The position numbers were made by a program, and so were the translations under genes. DNA of 13,293 nucleotides from an uncultured Holophagaceae bacterium (lineage in GTDB: Bacteria > Acidobacteriota > Holophagae > Holophagales > Holophagaceae). Below are positions 1-7,900 of the stretch, piece after piece (positions within the stretch are counted from its first letter, which is position 1; each line of letters starts with the position of its first letter). The notes below the pieces were generated by a model. The model was given only the letters and a program-made list of their open reading frames with translations. It was not told where the DNA came from and did not search any database. The stretch lies in assembly GCA_903890595.1 (NCBI GenBank), contig CAITBU010000005.1, positions 1 to 13,293 on the forward strand, written 5' to 3'.

Positions 1-578
1 CCGCAGGTGGGACAGGCCGAGCGCTCGAAGCTGTCCACCTCAGCGTCCGTCACCTTGTCGTCGCCGGCCTTGATCATGGCGTCGATGAGGTCCACGGCGA
101 TGTCCTTGCCCTGCCACTGCACCTTGCCGGCCTCCATGGGGCCGCCGGACACGAAGATGGTGGGGATGTTCACCCGCAGGGCCGCCATGAGCATGCCGGG
201 GGTGATCTTGTCGCAGTTGGAGATGCAGACCATGGCGTCGGCGCAGTGGGCGTTGACCATGTACTCCACGGAGTCCGCAATGAGGTCCCGGGAAGGCAGC
301 GAGTACAGCATCCCGTCGTGGCCCATGGCGATGCCGTCATCGATGGCGATGGTGTTGAACTCCTTGGCGATGCCGCCAGCCGCCTCGATCTCCCGCGCCA
401 CCAGCTGCCCCAGCTCCATGAGGTGCACATGGCCCGGGACGAACTGGGTGAAGGAGTTCACCACGGCGATGATGGGCTTCCCGAAGTCGCCCTCCTTCAC
501 ACCCGTGGCCCGCCACAGGGCCCGCGCCCCCGCCATGTTGCGGCCGTGCGTGGAAGTCAGCGAGCGATAGCCGGGCAT
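1..578 (-). CDS. ilvD: Dihydroxy-acid dehydratase, N-terminal part (cut by window edge)
   Basis: This enzyme dehydrates 2,3-dihydroxy-3-methylbutanoate or -pentanoate to the 2-keto acids in valine, leucine and isoleucine synthesis, in the cytosol, using an Fe-S cluster and Mg2+. The 192 visible residues match the E. coli-type enzyme closely from the first residue: MPGYRS, THGRNMAGARALWRATG at 10-26, NSFTQFVPGHVHL at 41-53, DDGIAMGHDGMLYSLPSR at 80-97, and the cluster motif CISNCDKITPGM at 118-129 with Cys122. ERSACPTC ends the visible part. The full protein is usually about 610 residues, so two thirds lie beyond the left edge. The ATG at 578 is chosen because it gives the family's normal N-terminus and has a GGAG five bases upstream. 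The gene has its own 258-bp upstream gap. A TAGAAT -10-like hexamer lies at 631-636 on this strand, but no convincing -35 accompanies it. Confidence 0.97.
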   Translation of the reverse strand, partial: MPGYRSLTSTHGRNMAGARALWRATGVKEGDFGKPIIAVVNSFTQFVPGHVHLMELGQLVAREIEAAGGIAKEFNTIAIDDGIAMGHDGMLYSLPSRDLIADSVEYMVNAHCADAMVCISNCDKITPGMLMAALRVNIPTIFVSGGPMEAGKVQWQGKDIAVDLIDAMIKAGDDKVTDAEVDSFERSACPTC

Positions 579-712
579 GGCATCTCCAGAACAGGGTGGC
601 CACCGTGCCAAACGCAGGCAACCACAGAGAATTCTACCGAAGACAGGCCGTGCCCCTCCCTTTCATCCATGTCAGAACCGCAAATCTGGGTAGAAAAAAG
701 GAACAAGACCCT

Positions 713-799
713 TTAACCACAAAGAACACAAAGGGCACAAAAAAAGCCACTGATGCACCAGCAGCTCTTCTTTGTGTCCTTTGTGTCCTTTGTGGTTAA
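713..799. repeat. Imperfect inverted repeat made of 9-nt CACAAAG-type units
   Basis: The left arm starts ttaaccacaaagaacacaaa at 713 and runs to about 745. The right arm, 767-799, is its reverse complement with about three mismatches over 29 bases. A 20-base loop lies between them. Each arm is itself a short tandem repeat of about three 9-nt units ending in CACAAA. The element lies between the end of mqnC and the start of ilvD and has no convincing reading frame. A leftward transcript could fold into a long stem, but the T-rich stretch follows only after about a dozen bases, so it is not a textbook terminator. From memory, similar short-period sequences occur between genes in unrelated bacteria; no function is known to me. 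The remaining parts of the 579-836 gap show nothing else clear. Confidence 0.8.
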
Positions 800-836
800 T
801 CGCTTTTTCTTTTCAGTCCCTGAAACCTTGTGGTTT

Positions 837-1937
837 CTATGCCGAGACTGGATTGTAGATGTTATCCCGCTGCCAGGGCTCGTAGCCGGCGGCGCGGATC
901 ATGCGCTCCATCTCTTCGCGGTTGACGGTGTAGCAGGTGCCGGCGGCGCTCACGACGTTCTCTTCCAGCATGAGGCTGCCCATGTCGTCGCAGCCGTAGT
1001 GGAGGGCCAGCTGACCGGTCTTGCGGCCCATGGTCACCCAGCTGCTCTGGATGTGGGCGAAGTTGTCGAGGAAGATCCGGGCCACGGCGATGGTGCGCAG
1101 GTACTCCACGTCCGTGGGCTTGGGCACCTTGCCCTCCCAGGGTGTGTGGCCGCTCTGGAAGGGCCAGGCAGCGAAGGCGGTGTAGCCGCCACCGTTGTTG
1201 CGGGCCAGGGCCCGGTCCTGCTGGTCCCGCAGGGCCCCCAGGTGCTCGATGCGCTCAGCCAGGGTCTCGGTGATGCCGAACATCATGGTCCCGGTGGTCT
1301 TCACGCCCTCTTCGTGGGCGGCCTCCATGACCTCCAGCCACTTGTCCCGGTTGCCCTTCAGGGGGGCGATCTTCTTGCGGATGCGGTCCACCAGGATCTC
1401 CGCACCCCCGCCGGGGATGGAGCCCAGGCCTGCATCCCGCAGGTCGGCCACAGTCTTGCGCAGGCCCTGGCCGCTGAGCTTGGCCATCATCTGGATCTCC
1501 ACCGGCGAGAAGCCGTGGACCCACATGCCCTGCTCGTGGTGAAGGAAGCGCACCAGGTCCAGGTAGTAGGCCCAGGGCAGGTCCGGGTTCACCCCGCCCT
1601 GCAGCAGGAAGCCGGTCCCCCCGATGGCACGGGTCTCGGCGGCCTTCTGGGCCAGCTGCTCCTTGGTCAGCACATAGCCGCGGCTGTCGCCGGGCTTGTG
1701 GTAGAAGGCGCAGAAGGTGCAGTAGACGTTGCAGACGTCCGTGTAGTTGACGTTGCGGTCGATGACATAGCTGGCTCGGGTCGGATCGTTGTGGCGGTCC
1801 CGGAGGGCGGTGGCGGCCACCGCCAGGTCCGTCAGCTCCGCCTGCTCCAGCAGCACCACCGCCTCTGCAGCAGTGACGCGGCGGCCGGCGAGTGCGCCTT
1901 CGAGGATTCCCTCGGGCGCCAGGAGCCCTGCTGTCAC
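837..1937 (-). CDS. mqnC: Cyclic dehypoxanthine futalosine synthase (radical SAM)
   Basis: MqnC is a cytosolic radical-SAM enzyme that cyclises dehypoxanthine futalosine in the futalosine route to menaquinone. The protein has 366 residues, typical for the family. The cluster-binding CxxxCxxC is seen as CNVYCTFC at residues 69-76, preceded by DRNVNYTDV and followed by AFYHKPGDSRGY. NYT-V-C and CAFY favour MqnC over the related aminofutalosine synthase MqnE. Other family signatures are GFLLQGGVNPDLPW, GFSPVEI and SIPGGGAEIL. The same frame stays open further upstream to 2039, but that part overlaps the preceding gene out of frame and resembles nothing. I therefore choose the GTG at 1937, which overlaps the TGA of the small zinc-ribbon gene as GTGA. 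No strong ribosome site precedes it, so translation is probably coupled. A small hairpin at 822-837 (GAAACC/GGTTTC) touches the TAG stop. The other mqn genes are not in this window. Confidence 0.93.
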   Translation of the reverse strand: MTAGLLAPEGILEGALAGRRVTAAEAVVLLEQAELTDLAVAATALRDRHNDPTRASYVIDRNVNYTDVCNVYCTFCAFYHKPGDSRGYVLTKEQLAQKAAETRAIGGTGFLLQGGVNPDLPWAYYLDLVRFLHHEQGMWVHGFSPVEIQMMAKLSGQGLRKTVADLRDAGLGSIPGGGAEILVDRIRKKIAPLKGNRDKWLEVMEAAHEEGVKTTGTMMFGITETLAERIEHLGALRDQQDRALARNNGGGYTAFAAWPFQSGHTPWEGKVPKPTDVEYLRTIAVARIFLDNFAHIQSSWVTMGRKTGQLALHYGCDDMGSLMLEENVVSAAGTCYTVNREEMERMIRAAGYEPWQRDNIYNPVSA

Positions 1938-2104
1938 GCCTGGGCCTTGTAGCCCATCACCTCGAGGCAGCGGCGGCAGACGCACTCCTGCCCCTCCACG
2001 CCGTGCTGGAAGTGCTCCAGGGTGTAGTTGCTCCGGCACTTCTCGCAGACCTGGGTGGGGTCCGTGCAGGTCTTGGGTGCGTAGAGATGGGTGGGATCGG
2101 GCAT
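1934..2104 (-). CDS. Small zinc-ribbon-like protein, translationally coupled to mqnC
   Basis: This is a 56-residue protein of unknown function. It has CxxC at residues 20-23 (CEKC) and CVCRRC at 41-46, giving a CxxC-about 19-CxxC spacing consistent with one structural zinc ribbon; Cys13 is an extra cysteine. There is no signal peptide or membrane segment. The ATG at 2104 is preferred because CGGAG lies six bases upstream. The frame also opens earlier, at 2200, but that ATG sits in the loop of a transcription terminator and cannot be the real start. The stop overlaps the mqnC GTG by four bases, so the two are almost certainly co-translated. A TATCCT hexamer in the 82 bases upstream might be a -10, but it is weak. 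A role in menaquinone synthesis is only guilt by association; metal binding is inferred from cysteine spacing. Confidence 0.75.
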   Translation of the reverse strand: MPDPTHLYAPKTCTDPTQVCEKCRSNYTLEHFQHGVEGQECVCRRCLEVMGYKAQA

Positions 2105-2185
2105 GGCGGACTCCGGGCCGTACAGGATAGCGTGATCAAGGTCGGCGCGGGTCAGCGCCAGGAAGACCAAACCCGCTCCACCCAC

Positions 2186-2214
2186 AAAAAGGCCCCGCAT
2201 GGCGGGGCCTTTTT
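2186..2214 (-). terminator. Rho-independent terminator, usable in both directions
   Basis: Five A, the arm GGCCCCGC (2191-2198), a 3-base loop ATG, the arm GCGGGGCC (2202-2209), then five T. It follows hpf in the leftward direction and should end the lptB-rpoN-hpf transcript. The symmetrical A and T tracts would also let it work on rightward transcripts. It insulates the zinc-ribbon/mqnC unit from the upstream genes. Confidence 0.92.
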
Positions 2215-2217
2215 GCT

Positions 2218-2238
2218 CTGAAAACCGAAGGTTTTCAG
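2218..2238 (-). terminator. Second hairpin directly after the hpf stop
   Basis: A perfect 9-bp inverted repeat (CTGAAAACC and GGTTTTCAG) with a 3-base loop begins one base after the hpf stop codon and ends three bases before the main terminator. It lacks its own T tract. It probably protects the 3' end of the transcript or assists the adjacent terminator; its separate role is inferred. Confidence 0.6.
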
Positions 2239-2239
2239 G

Positions 2240-2563
2240 CTATTCCTCCGCAGGTACCGCCTTGGCGCTGTCGTGGGGGTGGGTGTTGCGCTTGCCCTGC
2301 TGCTTGCGGGCCTGGGCATCGAGCTTGTCGATGGCCTGGTTGATGCTGGCGTACATGTCAGCCGTGGTGGCCGAGGCGACAAAGGCGTCGGCCCGGGTCT
2401 TCAGGGTGATCTCCGCCTCGTGGCGGTGCTTCTCGACGCTGAGGATCACGTGGACGTCGATGATGTCGTCCAGGTAGGTCGCCATCTTGTCCAGCCGCTC
2501 CTTCGTGTGCTGCTTCAGGGGCTCAGTGAGCTCCATATGCCGGCCGGTGTAGTGGACCTTCAT
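2240..2563 (-). CDS. hpf: Ribosome hibernation promoting factor, short form
   Basis: This is a 107-residue HPF/YfiA-family protein that binds the 30S subunit near the decoding centre and silences ribosomes in stationary phase or starvation. The opening MKVHYTGRHMELTEPLKQHTKERLDKM and the following VHVILSVEKHRHEAEITLK are typical of the family's beta-alpha-beta fold. The NQAIDKLDAQARKQQGK segment is the second helix, and a short, probably disordered tail follows. It lacks the extra C-terminal dimerisation domain of long HPF, so it would need another factor to make 100S dimers, if it does so at all. The ATG at 2563 has AGGAG six bases upstream. The position just downstream of rpoN is the classical one for this gene. 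The 49-base rpoN-hpf gap carries a GC hairpin. Two tandem hairpins follow the stop. Confidence 0.93.
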   Translation of the reverse strand: MKVHYTGRHMELTEPLKQHTKERLDKMATYLDDIIDVHVILSVEKHRHEAEITLKTRADAFVASATTADMYASINQAIDKLDAQARKQQGKRNTHPHDSAKAVPAEE

Positions 2564-2579
2564 GGGTCACTCCTGCGTG

Positions 2580-2593
2580 GGGCCTTGCGGCCC
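2580..2593 (-). other. Short GC-rich stem-loop between rpoN and hpf
   Basis: GGGCC and GGCCC flank a TTGC loop, within the 49 bases separating the rpoN stop from the hpf start, just ahead of the hpf ribosome site. A 12-base perfect palindrome (GGGGCCGGCCCC, 2602-2613) overlaps the rpoN stop. These could modulate readthrough or mRNA processing between the two genes, but GC-rich DNA forms such stems by chance, so the meaning is uncertain. Confidence 0.3.
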
Positions 2594-2612
2594 GGTGAAT
2601 GGGGGCCGGCCC

Positions 2613-4181
2613 CTAGCGGCGCCGGCGTTGCGAGGCCGGGGGAATGCGGAGCTCCTCCCGGTACTTGTTCACGGTGCGGCGGGCGACCTTGATGCCGTCC
2701 CGGTCGAGCAGTCCGGCGATGGCCTCGTCGGACAGGGGCTTGGCGGGGTCCTCGGCCTGGACCAGCGCCTTGATGCGGTGCTTCACCACCGTGGCGGAGA
2801 TGTCGGTGTCCTTGGGTCGGGCTGAGAAGAAGTAGTTGAGGTCGAAGAGCCCCTGGGGGGTGTGGATGGTCTTGGCCTTCACCACCCGGCTGATGGTGCT
2901 CTCGTGGAAGCCCGTGGCCTCCGCCACATCCCGCAGCACCATGGGCCGCAGGCCCTCGATGCCGTGCTCGATGAAGTCCCGCTGCAGGTCCACGATCTGC
3001 GCCGAGACCCGGAGGACGGTGCGGTTGCGATCCTCCACGCCCCGGATGAAGTCCCGCGCGCTGCGGAAGCGGTCGCGAATGAAGTCCTTGTCGGACTTGG
3101 CCTCGCTGGAGGCCAGGAAGCGCTGGTACTGGCCGTTCACCTTCAGACGGGGCAGACCCTCGTCGTTGAGGAAGACCTTCCAGTTGCCGTCCTCGCCCCG
3201 CAGGACCACCACGTCCGGCTTGACCACCCGCTCGCCGTCGGGATCGAAGGCCCGGCCCGGGGAGGGGTTCAGATGTTTGAGGTGCTCCATGGCGTCGGCC
3301 AGCTCCTCTTCGGTGCAGCCCAGGGCCTTGCGGAGCTTGCCGCTGTCCCGCTGGGCCAGCAACACAGTATGGTCCTGGATGATACGCACCGCCAGGTCAT
3401 CGGGCTCGGCCCCGGCGTGGCTGAGCTGGAGCAGCAGACACTCCTGCACGGTGAAGCAGCCCACACCCGAGGGGTGGAACTCCTGCAGGATCTCCACCGC
3501 CGCCAGCAGGTCCTCCACCGAGACGCCCAGGTCCGCCGCCAGGGCGACCGGGGTGGCCTCCAGGGAGGTCTGGTCGGGGTCCATGCGCAGGAAACCCTTG
3601 GGGTCCAGGCGGTCGATGAGGCGCTCGATCAAGGGGGCCCGGGGATCCCCGTGCTCCAGGGTCTCGTAGAGCTGGCCCAGGAGGTGGTCCTGCAGGGACT
3701 CGACGGCACTGAGGCGGTCCTCCCAGGACAGCCGGTCCTCATCGGCAAGGTTGCTTGTGCGGGGCAGATCCTGATCCCAGCTGTTCTCCGCCCCCATGTC
3801 CGTCTCCTGGACCTGGGCCACGCCCTCCTCAGTGAACTTCTCCAGGTCCCCCTCGGGGTTCATCTCCACGGGCCCGTCCGGTCCGGCGCTGGCTTCACTG
3901 GGGTCGTCCTGGCCCTCGGGCAGGTCCGAGGCGTCCTGGGCCACGTCCGGGGCCTCTTCGCCCAGGTCCGAGTCCCGGCCCTCCTCGATGGCCTCCAGGG
4001 TGGGGGTATCGCTGTCCTCGGCCAGCTCCAGGAGGGGATTCTCCTCCAGCTCCCGCTCGATGGTCTGGGACAGCTCCTGCAGGTTCATCTGCCAGAGCTT
4101 GAGCTTGAGCTGCATCGCCGGGGTCAGGGCCAGGGTCTGGCTCTGGGCCAGGCGCTGCGAGAGGAAGGGTCCGTTGGCCAT
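2613..4181 (-). CDS. rpoN: RNA polymerase sigma-54 factor
   Basis: Sigma-54 directs RNA polymerase to -24/-12 promoters and needs an AAA+ activator to melt DNA. The product has 522 residues, longer than the roughly 480 of E. coli. Region I is at residues 1-50 (LSQRLAQSQTLALTPAMQ, then a Gln/Leu-rich helix ending ELEENPLLEL). An extended acidic region II, rich in Asp and Glu, covers about 52-150 and accounts for the extra length. The core-binding region follows. The helix-turn-helix that reads the -12 element is at 424-453 (FHESTISRVVKAK, TPQG, FFS). The RpoN box is at 500-509 as ARRTVNKYRE, one residue different from the usual ARRTVAKYRE. The ATG at 4181 shares one base with the lptB stop (TGATG). 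A TTG one codon earlier is possible but less likely. lptB upstream and hpf downstream are classical neighbours. No sigma-54 promoter was found in this window. Confidence 0.97.
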   Translation of the reverse strand: MANGPFLSQRLAQSQTLALTPAMQLKLKLWQMNLQELSQTIERELEENPLLELAEDSDTPTLEAIEEGRDSDLGEEAPDVAQDASDLPEGQDDPSEASAGPDGPVEMNPEGDLEKFTEEGVAQVQETDMGAENSWDQDLPRTSNLADEDRLSWEDRLSAVESLQDHLLGQLYETLEHGDPRAPLIERLIDRLDPKGFLRMDPDQTSLEATPVALAADLGVSVEDLLAAVEILQEFHPSGVGCFTVQECLLLQLSHAGAEPDDLAVRIIQDHTVLLAQRDSGKLRKALGCTEEELADAMEHLKHLNPSPGRAFDPDGERVVKPDVVVLRGEDGNWKVFLNDEGLPRLKVNGQYQRFLASSEAKSDKDFIRDRFRSARDFIRGVEDRNRTVLRVSAQIVDLQRDFIEHGIEGLRPMVLRDVAEATGFHESTISRVVKAKTIHTPQGLFDLNYFFSARPKDTDISATVVKHRIKALVQAEDPAKPLSDEAIAGLLDRDGIKVARRTVNKYREELRIPPASQRRRR

Positions 4182-4918
4182 CAATCCAGCCTGAACCGAT
4201 CGCCCAGGTACACCCGGCGAATGTCAGGGTCCTCCGCAATCTCGCTTGGCAAGCCGTGCTTCATGATCATCCCGTCCGCCAAGATATAGGCGCGGTCGGC
4301 GATCTGCAAGGTCTCACGCACGTTGTGGTCTGTGATGAGCACCCCGATCCCCCTGGCCTTCAGATCGGCAATCAGCCCCTGGATCTCCAGCACAGATTTG
4401 GGGTCCACACCGGCAAAGGGCTCGTCCAGCAGCATGATGCGCGGCTCCGTCACCAGGGCCCGGGCCAGCTCACAGCGCCGGCGCTCACCACCGGACAGGC
4501 TCATGCCCAGGGTGTCCCGGACCTTGCCCAGGTGGAAGTCTCCCAGCAGGCGCTCGCAGCGGGCCACCTGCTCCTCCCGGGGGATGGGCTGTAGCTCCCC
4601 CAGGGCCATGAGGTTCTCCCAGACCGTGAGCCCCCGGAAGACGCTGGACTCCTGGGCCAGGTAGCCGATTCCCAGGCGCGCCCGGCGGTGCATGGGCAGG
4701 GCCGTCACATCCTGTCCCAGCCAGCGGATGGTGCCCCGATCCGGCGCCTCCACCCCGACCACCATGTAGAAGGTCGTGGTCTTGCCGGCCCCGTTGGGAC
4801 CCAGCAGGCCGACCACCTCCCCCGTGCCCACACAGAGGCTCACGTCCCGGACGACGGTCCGGTCCCCGTAGCGCTTCTGGAGGCTCACGGCCTCGAGACA
4901 GGGGGTGGTTTCGGTCAT
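4181..4918 (-). CDS. lptB: LPS export ABC transporter ATP-binding protein
   Basis: LptB is the cytoplasmic ATPase of the LptB2FGC complex that extracts lipopolysaccharide from the inner membrane and drives it along the LptA bridge to the outer membrane. The 245 residues match the family length. Walker A is GPNGAGKT at 40-47, the Q-loop Gln89, the signature LSGGE at 141-145, Walker B IMLLDEP at 161-167 with catalytic Glu166, and the switch His198 in ITDHNVRET. FAGVDP, RALVTEPRI and the GDRFRLD-type C-terminus separate LptB from the similar amino-acid transporter ATPases. I choose the ATG at 4918; the frame continues upstream into the previous gene with no family likeness. The ribosome site is weak, and an 11-codon upstream frame overlaps the start, so coupling to upstream translation is possible. 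It overlaps rpoN by one base. Confidence 0.96.
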   Translation of the reverse strand: MTETTPCLEAVSLQKRYGDRTVVRDVSLCVGTGEVVGLLGPNGAGKTTTFYMVVGVEAPDRGTIRWLGQDVTALPMHRRARLGIGYLAQESSVFRGLTVWENLMALGELQPIPREEQVARCERLLGDFHLGKVRDTLGMSLSGGERRRCELARALVTEPRIMLLDEPFAGVDPKSVLEIQGLIADLKARGIGVLITDHNVRETLQIADRAYILADGMIMKHGLPSEIAEDPDIRRVYLGDRFRLD

Positions 4919-4950
4919 GCGTCTATCAGACCACACATGGCACAGATCAT
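4915..4950 (-). CDS. Possible 11-codon leader frame overlapping the lptB start
   Basis: An ATG at 4950, five bases after the stop of the BNR gene and just behind GAGG, opens an 11-residue frame (MICAMCGLIDA). Its TGA overlaps the lptB ATG as ATGA. The lptB start itself has no good ribosome site, so ribosomes finishing the upstream gene could reinitiate here and pass on to lptB. The GAGG-ATG spacing is only three bases and the frame is very short, so chance is a real alternative. Confidence 0.22.
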   Translation of the reverse strand: MICAMCGLIDA

Positions 4951-4955
4951 GCACC

Positions 4956-7900
4956 TCACCGGAGCATACGCCCCGGCGTGAAGGGGGCCTTGGCGGCATC
5001 CAGGGCTGTTTCCAGACCGGAGAGCGTGGCCAGGGCCTTCTCCAAGCCGGTCTCCAGGTCCTTGAGGCCCGCCTCCGCCCAGGCCAGGTTCTGGCGCTGG
5101 GTGGCGGTGGGCAGCTGGGTGGTGCCCCAGATGCTGCCCGTCACTTCCCCGAGGCGACCCAGGAGACCGGGGGCCGTGGGCTCCTGGCGGGCGGCTACGG
5201 TGGCATCACCATCGAGGGCCTCCCGCAGGTCCTTCAGGGTGCCGTCCAGGGTCCGGGCGTCCTTGAGGAGGGCGGGGTCTGCCGCCGGTGTTTCCAGCAG
5301 GGCCTTGCGCACATGGTCAAGGCGGTTGCGAGCGTCCGTGACGCGCTCCGAGGTCCCCAGTGTCCGGCGCAGGGCCTCCCCCGCCTGGTCGCAGAAGGTG
5401 CTGAAGGCCTGCCACTGCTCAGGGCTAAGGCGGTCTGCATCCAGGGGCTTCACGTCAAAGGACACGGGTCCGGCGACGGGCTTGAGTTCCCCGTCCACCA
5501 GGAACGCGAGGCTCGCCTGATAGTGGCCGGGGACGGCCAGGGCGCCCTTGGCACCGTAGTCCCAGGGATCCCGCTCGCCGGGGACCTTGAGGCGCACGGG
5601 ATGGGGGTCCTGCAGGCGCAGGTCCCAGGCCGTTCGGTGCAGGCCTTCGGCAGCCTTGACGGTGAGGCGGCGCACCGGGCGACCAGCGGCGTCGGCGATG
5701 GTGAGCACGGCCGCCGGGGCCTGCTCCCGGTCCTCGGCCCGGAGGGCGTCCCAGCTCGGCACGCTCACGTCCTGACCCGCCTTGCGGGCCTCCTTCTCCT
5801 GGGCCTTGCGGGCCTCCTTCCGGCTCTTGGGGGCAGCCTTCACCACGTAGGTGAACACAGCGCCGAAGGGGGGGTTGGGGCTGAGGAACAGGCCATCTCC
5901 CTGGAAGGACTTGCCGGGGCCACCCAGGGGCACGGCGGGGATGTAGGCCAGGGCTGGCCGCAGGCCGAAGAGGTGGGCGTCCTTGTTGAGCAGCTCCGCC
6001 CGGGCCTCCCGCAGGGCCGTCAGGTCATCCAGCACGAAGAACCCACGACCAAAGGAGGCCGCCACCAGGTCGCCTTCCCGGGTCTGGATGGCCAGGTCCC
6101 GGATGGGGATGGGGGGCAGGTCCGTGAAGCGGGACCAGGTGGCCCCGGCGTCCAGGCTGAAGAACAGGCCGAACTCGGTGCCGCAGTAGAGCAGGCCTTC
6201 CCGGGCCGGATCTTCCCGCACGGTGAGAACGCTGCCCCGCTCCGGCAGGCCCGCCCCAATGGCAGTCCAGGTGCGACCCCGGTCCCCGGAGCGCAGGAGG
6301 TAGGGCTTGAAGTCCCCCTCCTTGTGGTTGTCGAAGGCAGCGAACAGGGTGCCCGCCTGGTGGGGGCTGGCGGCGAGGCTGGATACGTAGGAGCGGTCCG
6401 GCACCCCGGGGAAGGTCTCCACCTTGCGCCAGGCCTCGCCGCCGTCCTCGCTGACCTGAACCAGGCCATCGTCCGTGCCCACATAGAGCAGGCCCTCGAC
6501 CTTGGGGCTCTCGGAGAGGGCCACAATGTTACCGAAGAAGCTTGTAGAAGTATTTCTTGCAACTGCATCAACAGACTGGACCTGGCCCATCAACTTGAGC
6601 GACCCACGTGCAATCTTGCGGGTCAGGTCTGGGCTCACGGCCTGCCAGGAGTCCCCCCGGTCATCGGTGCGGAAGAGCTTCTGGGCGGCGAAGTAGAGGC
6701 GCTTGGGGGCGTGGGGGCTGAGCAGCAGGGGGGCGTCCCAGTTCCACTTGAAGGCGGCCTCACCGGGGGCTGGCTGGGGTACCAGGTCCACCCGCTCGCC
6801 GGTCTTCCGGTCGAAGCGCACCAGACCGCCGTACTGGCTCTCGGAGTAGACGGTGTTGGGGTCCGTGGGGTCCACCTGGGTGTAGAACCCGTCCCCGCCC
6901 TGGGTGACGAACCAGTCCGCCGCCAGGGAACCGTGTAGGTTGCGGGTGCGGGAGGGGCCACCCAGGGTGTAGTTGTCCTGGGTGCCGCCGTAGATGGTGT
7001 AGAAGGGCTTGGCCTCATCCACGGCCACCCGGTAGAACTGGATCACCGGCAGGTTGGCCTTGAAGTCCCAGGTGGCGCCCCGGTCCCGGCTCTCGTAGAC
7101 GCCGCCGTCGCAGCCGGCCACCAGGTGCTGGGTGTTGCTGGGGTCCACCCAGAGGGCGTGGTTGTCCACGTGCTTGGACTTCTCGCCCACCCGCTTCCAG
7201 GTGCGGCCGCCATCCTCGGTGACCTGCATCCAGGTGTCCATGGAGTAGACCCGCCGGGGGTCCTTGGGGTCGCAGATCAGCTCCTGGTAGTACTGGGCAG
7301 CACCCGAGACCTGCTCGTTGCGGCGCTCCCAGTTATGGCCGCCATCGGTGCTGGCGAAGAAGCCGCCGGTCTTGCCGGTAGCCTCGATGGTGGCGTAGAC
7401 GGTACTGGGCGCTCCGGGGGGCACCGCCAGGCCGATGCGGCCCATGTCCTCCTTGGGCAGGCCCTCCTTCAGGCGGGTCCAGGTGCGGCCCCCGTCCAGG
7501 CTCTTGTGGATGCCGGACCCGGGCCCGCCATCCACCATGCCCCAGACGTGGCGGCGCCGCTGGTAGGTGGCGGCGTAGAGCACCTCAGGGTTACCGGGCT
7601 CGAGCACCACGTCCGTCACCCCGGTGTGGGCGTCCACGGTCAGGACGGCCTTCCAGGTCCGGCCGCCGTCGGTGGTCTTGTAGAGGCCACGGTCACCGCC
7701 CTCCTTCCAGAGGGGGCCCTGGGCCGCCACATAGACCACGGCGCTGTCCCGGGGATCCACCAGGATCTTGGCGATGTGTTCGCTGGCCCCCAGGCCCAGG
7801 TTCTCCCAGGTCTTGCCGGCGTCCAGGCTGCGGTAGATCCCGTCTCCGTAGCCCACGGAGCGCTGGGAGTTGTTCTCCCCGCTGCCCACCCAGACGATGT

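Noticed and set aside
579..640. Sigma-54 promoter for ilvD around TTTGGCAC
   Set aside because: The -24-like TGGCAC is not followed by TTGC at the required distance, and it lies too close to the start codon.
713..799. Simple Rho-independent terminator for mqnC
   Set aside because: The stem is long and AT-rich with a 20-base loop, and the T-rich stretch is separated from it by about a dozen bases.
1938..2200. Longer N-termini for mqnC (to 2039) and the zinc-ribbon gene (to 2200)
   Set aside because: The mqnC extension overlaps another gene out of frame with atypical sequence. The zinc-ribbon extension would start in the loop of a terminator.
2862..4289. A 475-codon open frame on the plus strand
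   Set aside because: It is antisense to rpoN, whose protein signatures are unambiguous. The plus-strand frame resembles nothing and has no ribosome site context.
4905..6938. A 677-codon open frame on the plus strand
   Set aside because: It is antisense to the BNR gene, has a low-complexity Gly/Ala/Leu/Val composition and no domain, and is the usual open shadow of a GC-rich gene.
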